Program-made: the position numbers and the translations under genes
The notes under the pieces: model-generated
The model's database searches: none
What the model saw: the letters and a program-made list of their open reading frames with translations, nothing else
What the model was told of the DNA's origin: nothing
NCBI GenBank assembly: GCA_023486985.1
Contig: JAMDEM010000024.1
Span: 1-7,819, forward strand
Direction of reading: 5' to 3'
Length of the DNA stretch: 7,819 bases
DNA from: Bacillota bacterium
Lineage (GTDB): Bacteria > Vulcanimicrobiota > JAMDEM01
Shown here: positions 6,943 to 7,819 of the stretch, piece after piece
Numbering within the stretch: the first letter of the stretch is position 1
Layout: each line of letters opens with the position of its first letter

Positions 6943-7014
6943 CAGCAGACATGCGGCTACGCCCAAATGCTCGGCTTCGCCTCGCACTTCGTATGTCCGC
7001 AGCCGTGTGATATT
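6936..7014 (+). repeat. Imperfect palindrome, possible integron attC-like site
   Basis: The stop codon of the previous gene lies inside CACATAACA (6936-6944). The arms GCAGACATGCG (6945-6955) and CGTATGTCCGC (6990-7000) pair over 11 positions, with one mismatch and one G-T pair. A second inverted repeat, GGC-TTC-GCC (6973-6981), sits at the tip. Outside the arms, ACATAACA (6937-6944) can pair at six of eight positions with TGTGATAT (7006-7013), leaving five unpaired bases on the right only. Nested outer boxes, inner arms and a tip overlapping a gene's stop are the architecture of attC recombination sites. The right-hand box lacks the canonical GTT, so this could instead be a terminator-like or REP-like element. 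Confidence 0.45.
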
Positions 7015-7037
7015 TAGTAAAGGTAAACAAATATTTA

Positions 7038-7721
7038 ATGAAGACAGACAGATACTCAAAAGAAATACAAGAAACGCTGCAGAAATCGACGTGGTCTAAA
7101 GAGTCCATTACTTATATAATGGCACAATGCAGACTTCTCATTGAAGAAAATAATTTGCAAGAAAAATACAAATTCCTTAATCTTTATTGCAATTGGACAC
7201 TTCATACTGAAATTTCTGGTTCCAAGACAGCGTATAGAATCTTAGAATATCTCACCGACTCTTTAATAAGCCATAACCAAGATCCGATAAACTCAAAATG
7301 GATAAATGACGCAATAATAGAAGGTCTATCTCTTCACAAATTACTTGAAGATTTAATAAATGTTGGACAAGAATACAACATCACTTCATCTTCAAAATTT
7401 TCAGACTTGAATATTTGGAAACCTTTTACAAAGACACTTGTAGACATTTTAGCTGAAAGACCTTTAAACTTTCCAACTCTCATCACTAATTCTTCAAAAT
7501 CCACTTACGATTCAATAATAAAAAAAGCGGAGGACTCTGGAAACAAAGAAGCAAATGCTGTTATTGGGATTCAATTTATTCGTGATGAAAATTTGGGACA
7601 ACAATGTTGGGAAATAAGAACTATCGGCTCGGTTCAAAAAAAAGTTCGTATTGTTGGACCAATTGCTTTCATTAATCAAATAATGATTGATAATCTAAAC
7701 AAAAAATTAAAAATCACATAA
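7038..7721 (+). CDS. Uncharacterised protein, possible cassette gene
   Basis: A 227-residue protein I do not recognise. It is rich in Lys, Asn, Ile and Ser and looks soluble, with no signal peptide or membrane segment. The first 120 residues look helical (for example SIT..MAQCRLLIEENN, YKFLNLYCNWTLHTEI, AYRILEYLTDSLISH). The C-terminal part looks like beta strands (ANAVIGIQFIRDEN, CWEIRTIGSVQKKVRIVGPIAFINQIM). The ATG at 7038 has only AAAGG about 15 bases upstream, so the ribosome binding site is weak. It lies between the palindrome at 6936-7014 and a second copy of CACATAACA that overlaps its own stop. One promoterless gene per unit with a palindrome behind it is the usual pattern of integron cassette genes, most of which have unknown function. 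Strong codon bias and a continuous frame make it very likely to be a real gene. Confidence 0.75.
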   Translation: MKTDRYSKEIQETLQKSTWSKESITYIMAQCRLLIEENNLQEKYKFLNLYCNWTLHTEISGSKTAYRILEYLTDSLISHNQDPINSKWINDAIIEGLSLHKLLEDLINVGQEYNITSSSKFSDLNIWKPFTKTLVDILAERPLNFPTLITNSSKSTYDSIIKKAEDSGNKEANAVIGIQFIRDENLGQQCWEIRTIGSVQKKVRIVGPIAFINQIMIDNLNKKLKIT

Positions 7722-7760
7722 CACGGAATATCTGCAAGGACTTCGCCATATCTAGACCAT
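7715..7760 (+). repeat. Second CACATAACA copy with weak palindrome, possible degenerate attC-like site
   Basis: CACATAACA (7715-7723) again overlaps a TAA stop (7719-7721), as at 6936-6944. It is followed by a weaker palindrome: GG (7725-7726) with CC (7757-7758), ATAT (7728-7731) with ATAT (7748-7751), and GC (7734-7735) with GC (7745-7746). The tip contains ACTTCG, also seen in the first site. No right-hand box complementary to ATAAC is visible, so the site may be decayed or the resemblance partly chance. Confidence 0.3.
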
Positions 7761-7790
7761 AGAAAATTAAAATTTAACAAGCCATTTTCT

Positions 7791-7810
7791 GATATCTTTT
7801 AAAGAATATC
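7791..7810. repeat. Short AT-rich inverted repeat at the right edge
   Basis: GATATCTTTT and AAAGAATATC are inverted copies at 8 of 10 positions. It is AT-rich with no spacer and lies in the non-coding tail after the last gene. It could be an operator or chance; nothing downstream is visible. Confidence 0.25.
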
Positions 7811-7819
7811 AAACCTTCA

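Noticed and set aside
6936..7014. CRISPR repeat or simple Rho-independent terminator
   Set aside because: There is a single long palindrome with no regular spacers, and no T-tract follows the stem; nested arms with an outer box fit a recombination-type site better.
6811..7108. Open frames on both strands across the palindrome (plus 6821-7099, minus 6811-7059 and 6887-7108)
   Set aside because: They run through the inverted repeat and overlap the ends of two better frames. Their translations look like chance readings of repeat DNA.

Overview
The window looks like a chromosomal segment of an anaerobic or microaerophilic bacterium that makes heme by the siroheme-dependent (Ahb) route. The evidence is an AhbC-type radical SAM enzyme, a zinc-type porphobilinogen synthase and a second heme-pathway radical SAM protein (AhbD/NirJ2-like), all on one strand. 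The species cannot be named from the sequence. The Ahb route is known from sulfate reducers, related anaerobes and some archaea; the canonical bacterial promoters and Shine-Dalgarno sites seen here argue for a bacterium.

Layout. Positions 1-5402 (minus strand, transcribed right to left) form a four-gene block: promoter, ahbC, hemB, a membrane GAF/ATPase sensor protein, and ahbD/nirJ2, which runs off the left edge. ahbC and hemB overlap. The sensor gene's stop codon sits inside the ribosome binding site of the last gene, so those two are tightly coupled. HemB makes porphobilinogen at the start of tetrapyrrole synthesis, while AhbC and AhbD act near the end. The embedded sensor protein has an RsbW/SpoIIAB-like ATPase end and no histidine phospho-acceptor domain, so it may signal through a partner-switching system.

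Positions 5499-6160 (minus strand) hold a two-gene toxin-antitoxin-like module, DUF433 followed by a DUF5615 PIN-like protein, with its own near-consensus promoter. The PIN-like protein has Asn where the first catalytic Asp is expected.

Positions about 6160-7819 change character: the DNA becomes visibly AT-rich apart from one GC-rich palindrome, and the genes switch to the plus strand. Here lie a frameshifted gene resembling uracil-DNA-glycosylase-like proteins and an unrecognised 227-residue protein. Each ends in the same 9-mer overlapping its stop codon. The first copy is followed by a clear imperfect palindrome with a TTC(G) tip; the second is followed by a much weaker one. This arrangement resembles integron gene cassettes with attC-like sites. 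No integrase is in the window, and the second site is degenerate, so this reading is tentative.
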